Below, one piece after another: positions 8,711 to 20,140 of a DNA stretch of 41,513 bases. Location of the stretch: positions 1 to 41,513 of the forward strand of contig NZ_AFGF01000098.1 in NCBI RefSeq assembly GCF_000219125.1. Direction: 5' to 3'. Source of the stretch: Acetonema longum DSM 6540 (GTDB taxonomy: Bacteria > Bacillota > Negativicutes > Sporomusales > Acetonemataceae). Every line of letters begins with the position of its first letter. Within the stretch, counting starts at the first letter, position 1. The notes under the pieces are model-generated. The model had not been told where the DNA came from, searched no databases, and worked only from the letters and a program-made list of their open reading frames with translations. The position numbers and the translations under genes are program-made.

Positions 8711-11038
8711 TTATTTTTTCGGTTTACGCCCCGCTTTGCTTTTGGCTTTTTTTGCTTTATCGGCTTTAACCGGCGCAGACTCGGTCTTATGGCTCTGATT
8801 GGCCTGTTTATCTGATTTGCCGGTTTGACCTGTTTTTCCTATTTTACCTTTTTTACTTTTTTCGCCTCTGCCTCTGGTTTTTTTCTCCGCCGGCAGACTG
8901 CGCTGGTTGCGCGCCGTTTCAGATGTCAGGGCAAAATCAATGGTGCGGGTTTCCTGGTTGACTTTGATTACCTTAATCTGAACCGGATCGCCCAAACGGT
9001 ATATTTTTCGGCTGCGTTCACCGATCAGGGCATATTGATCCTCTATATATTGATAATAGTCATCATCCATGGAAGATACGTGGACCAGTCCCTCCACGCC
9101 ATTTTCCAGTTCGATAAACAGGCCGAAGGCTGTAACCCCGCTGATAATGCCGGGATATTCCTCGCCCACAAACTGTTCCATGTATTCGACTTTCTTTAAA
9201 TCCACCGATTCCCGTTCGGCTTCAGCCGCCGCCCTCTCCCGCTCCGAGGAATGAAAGGCGATTTCCGGCAGGATTTCCTCCAGCTTTTTGCGGCGCTTAG
9301 GAGTCAGGCCTCCGGTTTTCAGGGTTTCATGCACCAGTCGATGCACGATTAAATCCGGATAACGGCGGATCGGCGAAGTAAAATGAGTGTAATACTCGGC
9401 AGCCAGCCCAAAATGGCCTAAGTTGTCGGCTTCATAGCGAGCCTGTTTCATAGACCGCAGCACAATGGTAGAAATAATCTTTTCCTCAGGGGTGCCGGCA
9501 ATTTTTTGCAAGACTTTTTGCAGGGCCATAGGCTCCACTTCTTCGGTATTGACCAGCTTCAGGTCAAAGTTGTGAAGCAGCACGTTCAGCCTGGTTATTT
9601 TCTCACTTTCCGGTTCCTCGTGAATACGGTAAAGAGAAGGAATTTTCAGATTCGACAAGTGCTCGGCTACCGCTTCATTGGCGGCCAGCATAAATTCCTC
9701 AATAATTGACTCGGCAATAGTACGAACCCGCTTCACCAGTTCCAGGGGTTTTCCCTTCTCATCCAGCTTAACCTTGATCTCGGGAAAATCAAAGTCAATG
9801 GCGCCGCGGCGCATCCGTTTATCACGCAAAATGCGGCACAAGCGTTCCATCTCCTCCAGATGAGCCACCTGATGCCGGTATTGGTTCCTCAGTTCGCTTT
9901 CCGGTTCGGTCAGAATACTCCGGACGACGGTGTAGGTCAGGCGGTCCTTGACCCGGATAACGGCGGGAAACAACTCATAGTGCACCACTTGTCCCCGTTC
10001 ATTGATCTCCATATGAATTGACAGGCCCAACCGGTCCTGACCGGCATTCAGGCTGCAGATGCCGTTGGAGAGACGGGGCGGCAGCATGGGCAGGACCCGG
10101 TCCACCATATAAACGCTGGTGCCCCGTTGGCGGGCCTCCTTGTCCAGCGCCAGGCCTTCCCGGACGTAATGGCTGACATCGGCAATGTATACGCCCAGAA
10201 GGTAGTTGCCATTGGACTGCCGTTCCACATATACGGCATCATCCAAATCCTTGGCATCCTCACCGTCAATGGTAACAATGGGTAAATGCCGCAGGTCCCG
10301 CCTTCCGGAAATTTCTTCCGGGCTGATTGTTTCCGGCGCCTCAGAAGCTGCCCGTAATACCGGTTTGGGGAAATCCTCGGACAGATTGTGCCGCTTTAAA
10401 ATGGACAGGACTTCAATACCGGGATCGCCGGACTTGCCAAGGATTTCGACGATTTTCCCCTCGGCGCTTTTGTGTTTTTCCGGCCACTTGACAATCTCGG
10501 CAACCACTTTCATGCCGCTTTTGGCGCTGCCGGCCTCGTCTTTAGGAATAAAAATGTCGTTGGTAATGCGGATGTCATCAGGGATCACGAAACCAAAATT
10601 CCGGCTGGATTCAAAGGTTCCGACAATTCGCTGATTGGCCCGTTCTACAATGCGGATGACTTCCCCTTCCCGCTTTTTATCCGGCCCGGTTTTATGGGTG
10701 TGAACCCGGGCGACGACCCGGTCATTGTGCATGGCGGAAGCCAGTGAACCGGATGAAATAAATACATCCGGCTCATCGGGATTTTCCGAAATGACAAAGC
10801 CAAACCCCTTGTGATTAATCGCCAGCCTGCCTACCACCAGGTTCATCTTTTCCGGCAGACCGTATTTGCCGTAGCGGGTCTTGATGACACCGGCATCGGC
10901 TTCCAGCCGGCCAAGCTCGGCAAAGAACGCATTGAGTTCTTTGCCGCTAACCTGCATCTGGGCCGCCAGATCGTCGGCCAGCAGCGGTCGGTAAGCCTCG
11001 TGCCGCATAAAGGTCAATATTTTTTCCTTTAAATCCAT
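8711..11038 (-). CDS. rnr: Ribonuclease R
   Basis: 775 residues. Processive 3'-5' exoribonuclease that degrades structured RNA and acts with SmpB/tmRNA in quality control. Domains in order: N-terminal winged helix (~1-60), two cold-shock domains (NHKGFGFVISENPDEPDVFI and SRNFGFVIPDD), RNB catalytic domain starting near 245 with the metal-binding TIDGEDAKDLDDAV (D258, D264, D266, D267 by alignment with the E. coli enzyme), HFTSPIRRYPDLIVHR, an S1 domain near 640-715 (GVTAFGLFIELENGVEGLVHVSSM), and a Lys-rich tail from ~720. ATG start with GAGGATG upstream. Placed between a thioesterase gene and the DUF4349 gene in an otherwise standard secG-est-rnr-smpB order. Confidence 0.97.
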   Translation of the reverse strand: MDLKEKILTFMRHEAYRPLLADDLAAQMQVSGKELNAFFAELGRLEADAGVIKTRYGKYGLPEKMNLVVGRLAINHKGFGFVISENPDEPDVFISSGSLASAMHNDRVVARVHTHKTGPDKKREGEVIRIVERANQRIVGTFESSRNFGFVIPDDIRITNDIFIPKDEAGSAKSGMKVVAEIVKWPEKHKSAEGKIVEILGKSGDPGIEVLSILKRHNLSEDFPKPVLRAASEAPETISPEEISGRRDLRHLPIVTIDGEDAKDLDDAVYVERQSNGNYLLGVYIADVSHYVREGLALDKEARQRGTSVYMVDRVLPMLPPRLSNGICSLNAGQDRLGLSIHMEINERGQVVHYELFPAVIRVKDRLTYTVVRSILTEPESELRNQYRHQVAHLEEMERLCRILRDKRMRRGAIDFDFPEIKVKLDEKGKPLELVKRVRTIAESIIEEFMLAANEAVAEHLSNLKIPSLYRIHEEPESEKITRLNVLLHNFDLKLVNTEEVEPMALQKVLQKIAGTPEEKIISTIVLRSMKQARYEADNLGHFGLAAEYYTHFTSPIRRYPDLIVHRLVHETLKTGGLTPKRRKKLEEILPEIAFHSSERERAAAEAERESVDLKKVEYMEQFVGEEYPGIISGVTAFGLFIELENGVEGLVHVSSMDDDYYQYIEDQYALIGERSRKIYRLGDPVQIKVIKVNQETRTIDFALTSETARNQRSLPAEKKTRGRGEKSKKGKIGKTGQTGKSDKQANQSHKTESAPVKADKAKKAKSKAGRKPKK

Positions 11039-11054
11039 AAATTAATTCACATCC

Positions 11055-11453
11055 TCAAACAATCGCAAGTATCGCCTTGCCTTCGGCAGTGACGGTTCCA
11101 TCGGGCAGGGAAATTTCGCCGGCCATCTCGTACATCGTTCTTTTCTGGCCCACGATCCGTCCCTGGATCTTTAATTCCCGGCCAATGGGAGTAGGCGCCC
11201 GGAAACGCACTTCCAGCTTGGCGGTAACGGCATAAAGCCCCTTGGAGTAAAGATAACCGCCCATAATTTCATCCAACAGGGTGCTGACCAAACCGCCATG
11301 CATGACGCCGTCATAGCTTTGATGCTCCGGCCCGGGGGTAAATCTGGCTACATATGTATCATTCTCCTCCCGGAAAGTCAGTTTTAACCCGATCGGATTT
11401 TTCGGTCCGCAGGCAAAACAATGTTGGTTGCGATCTTCTGTATTTGTATTCAT
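11055..11453 (-). CDS. PaaI-family hotdog-fold thioesterase
   Basis: 132 residues. Hotdog fold: NQHCFACGPKNPIGLKL at the N-terminus, then HQSYDGVMHGGLVSTLLDEIMGGYLYSKG, the central helix carrying the HGG and Asp/Glu residues typical of PaaI-like acyl-CoA thioesterases, followed by LEVRFRAPTPIGRELKIQGRIVGQKRTMYE strands. The N-terminal CFACG motif is common in the Firmicute subgroup. Substrate cannot be told from sequence. ATG with GAGGAG upstream; 16 bases before rnr and 28 after est, so part of this operon, an insertion relative to the B. subtilis order. Confidence 0.85.
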   Translation of the reverse strand: MNTNTEDRNQHCFACGPKNPIGLKLTFREENDTYVARFTPGPEHQSYDGVMHGGLVSTLLDEIMGGYLYSKGLYAVTAKLEVRFRAPTPIGRELKIQGRIVGQKRTMYEMAGEISLPDGTVTAEGKAILAIV

Positions 11454-11481
11454 TGTTTATTTTCTCCTCTGGCAGATCATC

Positions 11482-12249
11482 TCAGTCATTGAATTGGATT
11501 GAATTCATTCCGGGTTCCGGTTCGGATAAGAAAGAGGCTATTGCCGTAAAAACGGTATGGCGTTCATTGTCCAGCGTCACGATATGGCCGGAACGGGTCA
11601 GCCAGACAATCTTTTTTTCTCTGCTGCCAGCCCGCTCCAGGATATGGACGGCGCTGCGGGGGCATACCGTATGTTCCGCTTTAGACTGCACAATCAGCAA
11701 AGGGGCTGTTAACCGGGGCAGCACAGTATCCACCTGCCCAATAAGATCCAGAAGGCTGGCCAGGCTGGTCAAAGGCGTCCGGTCATAGCCCACGCTATAA
11801 ATAGGATCCACGTTCAGAGGGCGGCGGCGTTTGGGAACATACTGCCGCACCACCCGGTACAGGGGCAGCCATTTCAGGCGTTTGTCGGCAATATAGATCG
11901 GCGCGCTCAGGGCAGTCACGGTTTTCACCGGATATTCCGCCGCCAGTTTAAGAGCCAGGAGCCCTCCCATGGAAAGGCCCGCCACCGAAACCTCCCGGCA
12001 TAGACCCCGTAAGACATGATAGGCGTCTTCTACCGCTCCGTACCAATCCATCCAGCGGGTCTGGGCCATGTGAGACGGGCTGGTTCCATGACCAGGCAAC
12101 CGCGGGGCCAATACCGTATAGCCTTCTTTCTGCAGGCTTTCTCCCAACAAGCGCATTTCCGAGGGAGAACCGGTGAAACCATGCACCAGCAGGATGCCAT
12201 GCTCGCCTCCCGGCAGCAGGAAAGGCTCTGCGCCTTTTAAGATGGCCAA
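11482..12249 (-). CDS. est: Carboxylesterase (Est/YvaK type, alpha/beta hydrolase)
   Basis: 255 residues. Hydrolyses short-chain esters; orthologue by position and sequence of the yvaK/est gene in secG-est-rnr-smpB clusters. HGFTGSPSEMR (oxyanion hole), LPGHGTS, nucleophile elbow GLSMGG (Ser93) and a C-terminal SGH (His222) are visible. At the acid position the family expects Asp in a K-x-D-H-T-V context; here it reads SKAEHTV, so Glu192 probably serves, which is unusual. Start is TTG at 12249, with AGGAGGG six bases upstream. Preceded by two stem-loops (12324-12347 and 12415-12440) that separate it from secG. Confidence 0.9.
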   Translation of the reverse strand: MAILKGAEPFLLPGGEHGILLVHGFTGSPSEMRLLGESLQKEGYTVLAPRLPGHGTSPSHMAQTRWMDWYGAVEDAYHVLRGLCREVSVAGLSMGGLLALKLAAEYPVKTVTALSAPIYIADKRLKWLPLYRVVRQYVPKRRRPLNVDPIYSVGYDRTPLTSLASLLDLIGQVDTVLPRLTAPLLIVQSKAEHTVCPRSAVHILERAGSREKKIVWLTRSGHIVTLDNERHTVFTAIASFLSEPEPGMNSIQFND

Positions 12250-12323
12250 GCTTGTCCCTCCTACCCGCTATGGTTATTTTTAGCTTTTATGGCTTCATTA
12301 TAGCGGTTATCGGCTGTAAAGTC

Positions 12324-12347
12324 AAAAAACGCCGGGCTTCCCCGGCG
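12324..12347 (-). terminator. Intrinsic terminator upstream of est
   Basis: GC-rich stem CGCCGGG/CCCGGCG (12330-12336 with 12341-12347, loop of four) followed on the minus strand by TTTTTT. It is about 75 bases before the est start and downstream of the secG terminator, so it could attenuate read-through from secG or from a promoter between the two hairpins. Confidence 0.75.
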
Positions 12348-12414
12348 CTTTTCAAATGTTATGTTAATGAAGGTAAGATTTTGGGGGAGATGATTTTCGC
12401 AGCCCGTATATATG

Positions 12415-12440
12415 GAAAAATCGGCGAAAAATCGCCGATT
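12415..12440 (-). terminator. secG terminator
   Basis: AAAATCGGCGA and its complement form an 11-bp stem around a loop of four A/T bases, followed on the minus strand by a T-run. About 40 bases past the secG stop. Symmetrical, so it could work in both directions. Confidence 0.7.
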
Positions 12441-12480
12441 TTGCGAATCTGAAACTGGAGAATCTCATCTCCGCATAAAT

Positions 12481-12711
12481 CTATTGGGTCATCCTGACTA
12501 AAACCAGGGTAACCGCAGCAAACAAAATACCAATCACCATTGTCGCCTTGGCTAACAATTCGTCAAGCCCTTTGCGCTTACCGCCAAACAGCGTTTCAGC
12601 GCCGCCGGCGATGGAGCCGGACATGCCGGCGCTTTTGCCGGACTGGAGCACGACTACGCCAATCAGGGCAATCGCCAGAATGGCATCAAGGATCATCAAT
12701 GCTGTAACCAC
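12481..12711 (-). CDS. secG: Preprotein translocase subunit SecG
   Basis: 76 residues from the chosen start, the normal SecG length. Two transmembrane helices flank the conserved cytoplasmic loop: ILDAILAIALIGVVVLQSGKSAGMSGSIAGGAETLFGG, then a second helix near the C-terminus (ATMVIGILFAAVTLVLV). Accessory subunit of SecYEG that eases cycling of SecA. The frame is open to 12816, but the extra N-terminal residues do not belong to the family. GTG at 12711 follows GGGGGTG by nine bases; the ATG at 12696 is an alternative. Usual head gene of the est-rnr-smpB cluster. Confidence 0.9.
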   Translation of the reverse strand: MVTALMILDAILAIALIGVVVLQSGKSAGMSGSIAGGAETLFGGKRKGLDELLAKATMVIGILFAAVTLVLVRMTQ

Positions 12712-12745
12712 TTTACCTAACACCCCCACCCACTTGTACCATAAC

Positions 12746-12775
12746 ATTGTATCACAGCATACCATAAATGAGCAA
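12746..12775 (-). promoter_or_regulatory. Candidate secG promoter
   Basis: Minus-strand TTGCTC (12775-12770), 18-base spacer, TACAAT (12751-12746). It places transcription start near 12739, giving a ~28-base leader to the GTG at 12711. An upstream TATAAT-like box gives an alternative. Confidence 0.45.
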
Positions 12776-12849
12776 TTATTTTCATTATATACTGATAGTA
12801 TTGTTTCAGTCTTCAAAAAAAATTATGCCCACATCCGGTTTTACATAAA

Positions 12850-12881
12850 CAAGCCGGGCAATCCTTGAGTTGCCCGGCTTG
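12850..12881 (-). terminator. Glycolytic operon terminator after eno
   Basis: Perfect 12-bp arms (CAAGCCGGGCAA and complement) with an 8-base loop, followed on the minus strand by TTTATGTAA. About 30 bases past the eno stop codon; closes the cggR-gap-pgk-tpiA-gpmI-eno operon. Confidence 0.75.
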
Positions 12882-12909
12882 TCTGTCCGCTAATAACGGG
12901 ATATGCGGA

Positions 12910-14329
<1,420 letters not shown>

Positions 14330-15892
14330 TCATTTCTGTGGGGTGTTACCCTGCACGATTAGGCTCGTGCCGCTCATGTCCGCCGGCTCTGCGATGCCGG
14401 CCAATTCCAGGATCGTAGGCGCGATGTCGGCCAACATGCCGTCAGGACGCAGCTTGCGGCCCCGGTGCATCTCCGAAACCAGGATCACGGGCACTGCATT
14501 GGTGGTATGAGCCGTATAGGGCTCGCCGGTTTCAGGATCCGTCATCATTTCGGCATTGCCGTGGTCAGCGGTAATCAGGGTGATTCCGCCCCTGTCCCGC
14601 ATGGCGTCCACCACCTTGCCTACGCAAAGGTCCACTGTGGCCACCGCTTTGACAGCAGCCTCCAGCTTGCCGGTATGGCCCACCATATCGCAGTTGGCGA
14701 AGTTTAGGATAATAAGATCATATTTGCCGGCGCGAATATCCTCCAGGACCTTTTCCGTCACCTCGGAGGCGCTCATTTCCGGCTGAAGGTCGTAAGTGGC
14801 CACCTTGGGCGATGGAATCAGCTGCCGGTCTTCCCCTTCAAACGGCTGTTCTTCGCCGCCGTTGAAAAAATAGGTCACATGGGCGTATTTCTCAGTCTCA
14901 GCGATGCGCAGCTGCCGCAGGCCCTGACGGCTGAAGATTTCTCCCAGGGTATTTTTTAAAAGCTGCGGCTTATAGGCTACCGGCACATCCAGGGTCTCGT
15001 CATACTGGGTCATGGTGGCGAAATGGACCGGGAAAAAGCCCTGACGGCGTTTGAACCCGTCAAATCCTTCGTCCACAAACACTCTGGTCAGCTGCCGGGC
15101 CCGGTCAGGCCGGAAGTTGAAAAAGATGACGCCGTCGCCGGCCTTGATTTGGCAGTCGCCGCAGCCGTCAATCACCGTAGGCAGGACAAACTCATCGGTT
15201 TCGCCCCGCTGGTAGGCCTGTTGGATGGCCTCGACAGCGCTGCCGGCATGCAAGCCTTCCCGGCATACCAGGGCATCATAGGCTTTTTCCACTCGCTCCC
15301 AGCGTTTGTCCCGGTCCATAGCATAATAGCGGCCGGAAATGGTAGCGATACGCCCCAGGCCGATCCGGGCCATGGCCGTTTCCAGGCGGCCGGTATATGT
15401 CTGTGCCACAGACGGCGGCACATCCCGGCCGTCGAGGAAAGCATGGACATACACTTGCTTCAGGCCTTTTTGTTTGGCCAGTTCCAGCAAAGCGATCAGG
15501 TGCTCGATATGGCTGTGAACGCCTCCGTCAGACAGCAGACCCATCAGGTGCAAAGCGCCATGACCGGCTTGGGTCTGGTCCATAGTGCCGCACAGCACCG
15601 GATTGGCAAAGAAATCGCCGTCCCGGATGGCTTTTGAGATCCGGGTCAGCTCCTGATATACAATGCGCCCGGCGCCGATATTCAGGTGTCCCACCTCGGA
15701 GTTTCCCATCTGGCCGGCAGGCAGGCCTACCGCCTCGCCGGAGCAGGCCAGGGAGGCCGAAGGATAGAGTTCGGACAACAGAGTCACATGGGGCGTACCG
15801 GCGTGGACGATAGCATTGCTGGGATCATCCTTTCTGCCAATGCCCCATCCGTCCATAATCACCAGCGCAATGGGATGCTGTAGTGTACTCAT
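14330..15892 (-). CDS. gpmI: 2,3-bisphosphoglycerate-independent phosphoglycerate mutase
   Basis: 520 residues. Interconverts 3- and 2-phosphoglycerate using two Mn ions. IMDGWG with metal-binding Asp14, and the phosphoserine site GLPAGQMGNSEVGH (Ser65), are clear; FLDGRDVPP, SGRYYAMDRDKRWERVEKAYDAL, FFNFRPDRARQLT, FANCDMVGHTG and ITADHGNAEMM complete the alkaline-phosphatase-like core. A longer frame reaches 16153 but overlaps tpiA; the ATG at 15892 has AGGAG upstream, partly formed by the tpiA stop codon, indicating coupling. Confidence 0.97.
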   Translation of the reverse strand: MSTLQHPIALVIMDGWGIGRKDDPSNAIVHAGTPHVTLLSELYPSASLACSGEAVGLPAGQMGNSEVGHLNIGAGRIVYQELTRISKAIRDGDFFANPVLCGTMDQTQAGHGALHLMGLLSDGGVHSHIEHLIALLELAKQKGLKQVYVHAFLDGRDVPPSVAQTYTGRLETAMARIGLGRIATISGRYYAMDRDKRWERVEKAYDALVCREGLHAGSAVEAIQQAYQRGETDEFVLPTVIDGCGDCQIKAGDGVIFFNFRPDRARQLTRVFVDEGFDGFKRRQGFFPVHFATMTQYDETLDVPVAYKPQLLKNTLGEIFSRQGLRQLRIAETEKYAHVTYFFNGGEEQPFEGEDRQLIPSPKVATYDLQPEMSASEVTEKVLEDIRAGKYDLIILNFANCDMVGHTGKLEAAVKAVATVDLCVGKVVDAMRDRGGITLITADHGNAEMMTDPETGEPYTAHTTNAVPVILVSEMHRGRKLRPDGMLADIAPTILELAGIAEPADMSGTSLIVQGNTPQK

Positions 15893-15906
15893 TTTGCAAC
15901 AGACTC

Positions 15907-16659
15907 CTAACGATAATTTATAATTTTGGCGAAAGCTGCTGCGTCCAAACTGGCGCCGCCTACCAGTGCGCCGTCGATATCGGGCTGGTCCATGAGCTCG
16001 GCAATATTGTCGGCTTTCACGCTGCCCCCGTATTGAATGCGTACTTTCGCGGCGCTGTCCTGCCCGAATATTCCGGCCACCGTGCGGCGGATAAAAGCGC
16101 AGACGCCGTTGGCGTCCTGGGCCGAGGCCGTCCGTCCGGTACCGATGGCCCAAACCGGCTCATAGGCGATGACCAGTTGGGTGACCTGCCCGGACTCCAG
16201 GCCCTCTAAGCCGCCTTTCACCTGCCGGCCCACTACCGCTTCGGTCTGACCGGCTTCCCGTTCCTCCAGGGTTTCCCCTACGCACAGAATCGGCGTCAGA
16301 CCTTGCTGCAGAGCAGCTTTCGCCTTATGATTCACTCCCTGATCCGTCTCGGCGAAATACTGCCGCCGTTCGGAATGGCCGATAATCACATAACGGCATC
16401 CCGCGTCCTGCAGCATGGCCGGTGACACCTCACCGGTATAAGCCCCCTGCTTTTCCCAGTGCATATTCTGGGCCCCCAGCCCGATCCCGCTGCCGGCAAG
16501 AGCCTGGCCGGCCTCGTGCAGGGCGGTAAAGTTGGGGCAAACGACAACCTCCGCTTTCGAAGTGTCGAATTTTATCTCACGCAATTCCCGGATAAAATCC
16601 AGGGATTCCCGAACTGTTTTGTGCATCTTCCAATTCCCGGCAATGATTGGTTTACGCAT
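15907..16659 (-). CDS. tpiA: Triosephosphate isomerase
   Basis: 250 residues. Interconverts dihydroxyacetone phosphate and glyceraldehyde 3-phosphate. RKPIIAGNWKMHKT carries the active-site Asn/Lys; GHSERR the electrophilic His; VIAYEPVWAIGTG the catalytic Glu and flexible loop 6; VRIQYGGSVKADN and DGALVGGASLD the phosphate-binding strands. ATG at 16659; its Shine-Dalgarno (GGGGTGA) lies in the last codons and stop of pgk. Fourth gene of the operon. Confidence 0.98.
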   Translation of the reverse strand: MRKPIIAGNWKMHKTVRESLDFIRELREIKFDTSKAEVVVCPNFTALHEAGQALAGSGIGLGAQNMHWEKQGAYTGEVSPAMLQDAGCRYVIIGHSERRQYFAETDQGVNHKAKAALQQGLTPILCVGETLEEREAGQTEAVVGRQVKGGLEGLESGQVTQLVIAYEPVWAIGTGRTASAQDANGVCAFIRRTVAGIFGQDSAAKVRIQYGGSVKADNIAELMDQPDIDGALVGGASLDAAAFAKIINYR

Positions 16660-16663
16660 GAAA

Positions 16664-17857
16664 TCACCCCTGTTCTTGGTCGGCTAAAGCCGCCACCCCG
16701 GGAAGCACCCGTCCTTCAAGAAATTCTAAGGAAGCGCCGCCGCCGGTGGAAATATGGCTGATCTTGCCGGCCAGCTTAGTTTTTTCCAAAGCAGCGATGG
16801 AGTCTCCGCCGCCTACCACGCTGGTAGCGCCGGAAGCCGCCACTGCCTTGGCCACTGCCTCGGTGCCCTTGGCGAAGGCATCGAATTCAAATACACCCAT
16901 GGGACCGTTCCAAACGACTGTTTTCACCTCGGCCAAAGTTCTGGCGAAAGCCTCCTGGCTGGCAGGCCCGATATCCAGGGCCATCCATTCCGCCGGGATG
17001 CTGTCTACCGCTACAACTTTATGCTGGGCATCGGCCGCAAACTTCTCGGCCGCCGTCACATCACTGGGCAGCAGCAGCTTCACGCCGCAGGCATTGGCTT
17101 TTTCCAGCAGGGATTTAGCCAGATCAAGCTTATCCTCTTCCACCAGGGACTTGCCCATAGCATAGCCCTTGGCGGCTAAAAAGGTATTAGCCATGCCGCC
17201 GCCGATGATCAATGTGTCTACTTTGGTCAGCAGATTTTCGATGACGCCGATCTTGTCGGATACCTTTGCCCCTCCGATAATGGCGGCAAAGGGATGCTTC
17301 GGCGCGTTCAGCACATCGTTCAGGTACATCAGTTCTTTTTCCATCAGGAAGCCGGCCACGGCCGGGATATATTGGGTAATGCCTTCCACCGAAGCATGGG
17401 CCCGGTGGGATACGCCAAAGGCATCGTTCACCAGAATATCGGCCAAGCCGGCCAGTTTTTTGGCAAACTCGGCGTCGTTCTCTTCCTCTTCTTTATGAAA
17501 CCGCAGATTCTCTAATAAGAGGACCTGACCAGGCCGGAGCGCTTTAGCGGCATCTTCCACCAGCGGTCCCACACACTCGGAGACAAATAAAACCTGACGG
17601 CCTAACAGCTGAGACAGCCTGGGCACCAGCGCCTCCAGGGAAAATTCCGCATTGGGCTTGCCTTTGGGTCGCCCCATGTGACTGGCCAGAATGACGGCGG
17701 CATTTTTCTCCAATAAAAACTCCAGGGTATTCAATGTAGCCCGGATTCGGGTATCATCGGTGATTTTGCCTTCTTTGTCCATCGGTACGTTGTAGTCCAC
17801 CCGCACCAGAACCTTTTTACCGCCAACCCATACATCTTTCAATGTTTTCTTATGCAC
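16664..17857 (-). CDS. pgk: Phosphoglycerate kinase
   Basis: 397 residues. Makes ATP from 1,3-bisphosphoglycerate. Visible: [14 protein letters not shown], the substrate-binding [54 protein letters not shown] with the nucleotide lysine, [24 protein letters not shown] and the Gly-rich [11 protein letters not shown] followed by [15 protein letters not shown]. Start is GTG at 17857 with AGGAGG seven bases upstream. The 54-base gap from gap contains a perfect GC-rich hairpin (17875-17892). Confidence 0.98.
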   Translation of the reverse strand: MHKKTLKDVWVGGKKVLVRVDYNVPMDKEGKITDDTRIRATLNTLEFLLEKNAAVILASHMGRPKGKPNAEFSLEALVPRLSQLLGRQVLFVSECVGPLVEDAAKALRPGQVLLLENLRFHKEEEENDAEFAKKLAGLADILVNDAFGVSHRAHASVEGITQYIPAVAGFLMEKELMYLNDVLNAPKHPFAAIIGGAKVSDKIGVIENLLTKVDTLIIGGGMANTFLAAKGYAMGKSLVEEDKLDLAKSLLEKANACGVKLLLPSDVTAAEKFAADAQHKVVAVDSIPAEWMALDIGPASQEAFARTLAEVKTVVWNGPMGVFEFDAFAKGTEAVAKAVAASGATSVVGGGDSIAALEKTKLAGKISHISTGGGASLEFLEGRVLPGVAALADQEQG

Positions 17858-17874
17858 GGATAATCCTCCTAAAG

Positions 17875-17892
17875 GGGGCCCAACCGGGCCCC
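17875..17892 (-). other. GC-rich stem-loop between gap and pgk
   Basis: GGGGCCC-AACC-GGGCCCC, a perfect 7-bp stem with a four-base loop, directly after the gap stop codon and without a U-tract. More likely an mRNA-stabilising or processing hairpin that favours gap transcripts than a full terminator. Confidence 0.55.
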
Positions 17893-17911
17893 ATCTTCTC
17901 GATATGGTCTT

Positions 17912-18961
<1,050 letters not shown>

Positions 18962-19996
18962 TTACGCTGATGTCGGATGTATAATCATCTGAATGGCTCT
19001 GGCAGCCGCTTCATCGACCACCAGAACATCCTGGCTGCCGGCATGGGCTACGGCCACGATGGCGGCGGCTTTGGCAGCCCCTCCGGCCACGGCGATCACC
19101 ATGCCGATTTCAGCCAGATCATTCAGTTTCAACCCTAAACTGCTGGTCACATGGACGATTTTTCCGTCCAGGGTGCAATAATGCCCCAGAGCTTCCCCGG
19201 CGGCACCCTGCTCCAGAATCTGCCGCCTGAGTTCCTTCCTGATTCCCCGTCTTTCGGCCATGCGACCGGCCTGGCCGATACTATAGATCAGGATATCGGC
19301 GCGTTTGATCCGGTCCACCACGGCACGCATGGGAGAATCGCCGGTAAGGACGGTTTCCAGGGCTTCTTCGCTCAATCCGTCGTGAATGTGCAGCAGGCGG
19401 TATTTACCGCCCAGATTATTGGCCATCACCGCCGCAACGGTATTGGCCTGATACTCTACCTGTTCGCCTAAGCCCCCCCGGGCCGGCACCACCAGGGTTT
19501 GAGGCGCCGATACCGTCAGGGCCTCGGCCACATTAGCCATGGTAGAGCCGCCGCTGACGGCGATGGTCAAAGGTCTGCCCAGTTGTTGGCTCAGCACCGA
19601 GGCCGCCGCCCGGCCCAGCTCTTTGGCCACCATGTTGTTGGTCTCACTGTCGCCGGGGATAATGACCACCGTTCCGACTGACAGCGCCTGCGCGATCTCC
19701 TGCTCCAACACGGTCAGTCCATGAAGCTGGCGGATGTATTCCGCCAGCTCGGCAAGAATAGCCTGCCCCGATTCGGTTATTGTCATGCCCAGCGGCGAGA
19801 AATCCACCAGTCCGGCATTTTTCAGGAAATCCACCTGGGCCCTGACCACTCTTTCACCGGTATCCAGAGTAGCGGAGAGAGACCGGCGTCCTACGGGCTG
19901 GGCATGGTAAATATGCCGCAGAATATTGTATCTTTCTTCAAATATCGCAATGAGTTCAGGCGCAATCTTCCGATGCAGCCGGATGATCATTTCCAT
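18962..19996 (-). CDS. cggR: Central glycolytic genes regulator CggR (SorC family)
   Basis: 344 residues. Represses the glycolytic operon; in B. subtilis fructose-1,6-bisphosphate relieves it. N-terminal helix-turn-helix: ERYNILRHIYHAQPVGRRSLSATLDTGERVVRAQVDFLKNAGLV; C-terminal SorC sugar-binding domain: VSGGSTMANVAEAL (phosphate loop), VVPARGGLGEQVEYQANTVAAVMA, IGQAGRM, VAVAGGAAKAAAIVAVA. The frame is open to 20035, but the ATG at 19996 has GGGAG six bases upstream and agrees with the start of B. subtilis CggR. A tandem CggR operator lies just upstream (20011-20046), showing autoregulation. Confidence 0.95.
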   Translation of the reverse strand: MEMIIRLHRKIAPELIAIFEERYNILRHIYHAQPVGRRSLSATLDTGERVVRAQVDFLKNAGLVDFSPLGMTITESGQAILAELAEYIRQLHGLTVLEQEIAQALSVGTVVIIPGDSETNNMVAKELGRAAASVLSQQLGRPLTIAVSGGSTMANVAEALTVSAPQTLVVPARGGLGEQVEYQANTVAAVMANNLGGKYRLLHIHDGLSEEALETVLTGDSPMRAVVDRIKRADILIYSIGQAGRMAERRGIRKELRRQILEQGAAGEALGHYCTLDGKIVHVTSSLGLKLNDLAEIGMVIAVAGGAAKAAAIVAVAHAGSQDVLVVDEAAARAIQMIIHPTSA

Positions 19997-20010
19997 GCTT
20001 TTCTCCCAGG

Positions 20011-20046
20011 GATGTTTTTTGTCCCGCCGGTACATATTTTGTCCCG
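20011..20046 (-). promoter_or_regulatory. CggR operator with candidate -10
   Basis: On the minus strand: CGGGAC-N6-TGTA-N4-CGGGAC-N6-CATC. This matches the known B. subtilis CggR operator pattern CGGGAC-N6-TGTC-N4-CGGGAC-N6-TGTC, with the two CGGGAC blocks and spacings kept exactly. A TAATAT box (20055-20050) lies four bases upstream, so the operator covers the start of transcription; no good -35 was seen. Confidence 0.85.
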
Positions 20047-20086
20047 TAAATATTAGAAAAAACGAATTATTTGTTTTATAACTTCG

Positions 20087-20111
20087 CCGGCAGGAATAGA
20101 ACTCCTGCCGG
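20087..20111. terminator. Stem-loop after the glucosaminidase gene
   Basis: CCGGCAGGA / TCCTGCCGG with a 7-base loop, located ~30 bases past the glucosaminidase stop (minus strand). The U-tract is better on the plus side (GTTTTC) than on the minus side, so terminator strength for the minus transcript is uncertain. Confidence 0.5.
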
Positions 20112-20140
20112 TTTTCAGGAAAATTTTACTGCACATGGCT

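Noticed and set aside
16660-17860. Long plus-strand frames antisense to pgk and gap
   Set aside because: They are Ala/Ser-rich mirror frames of highly conserved GC-rich genes, without ribosome binding sites.
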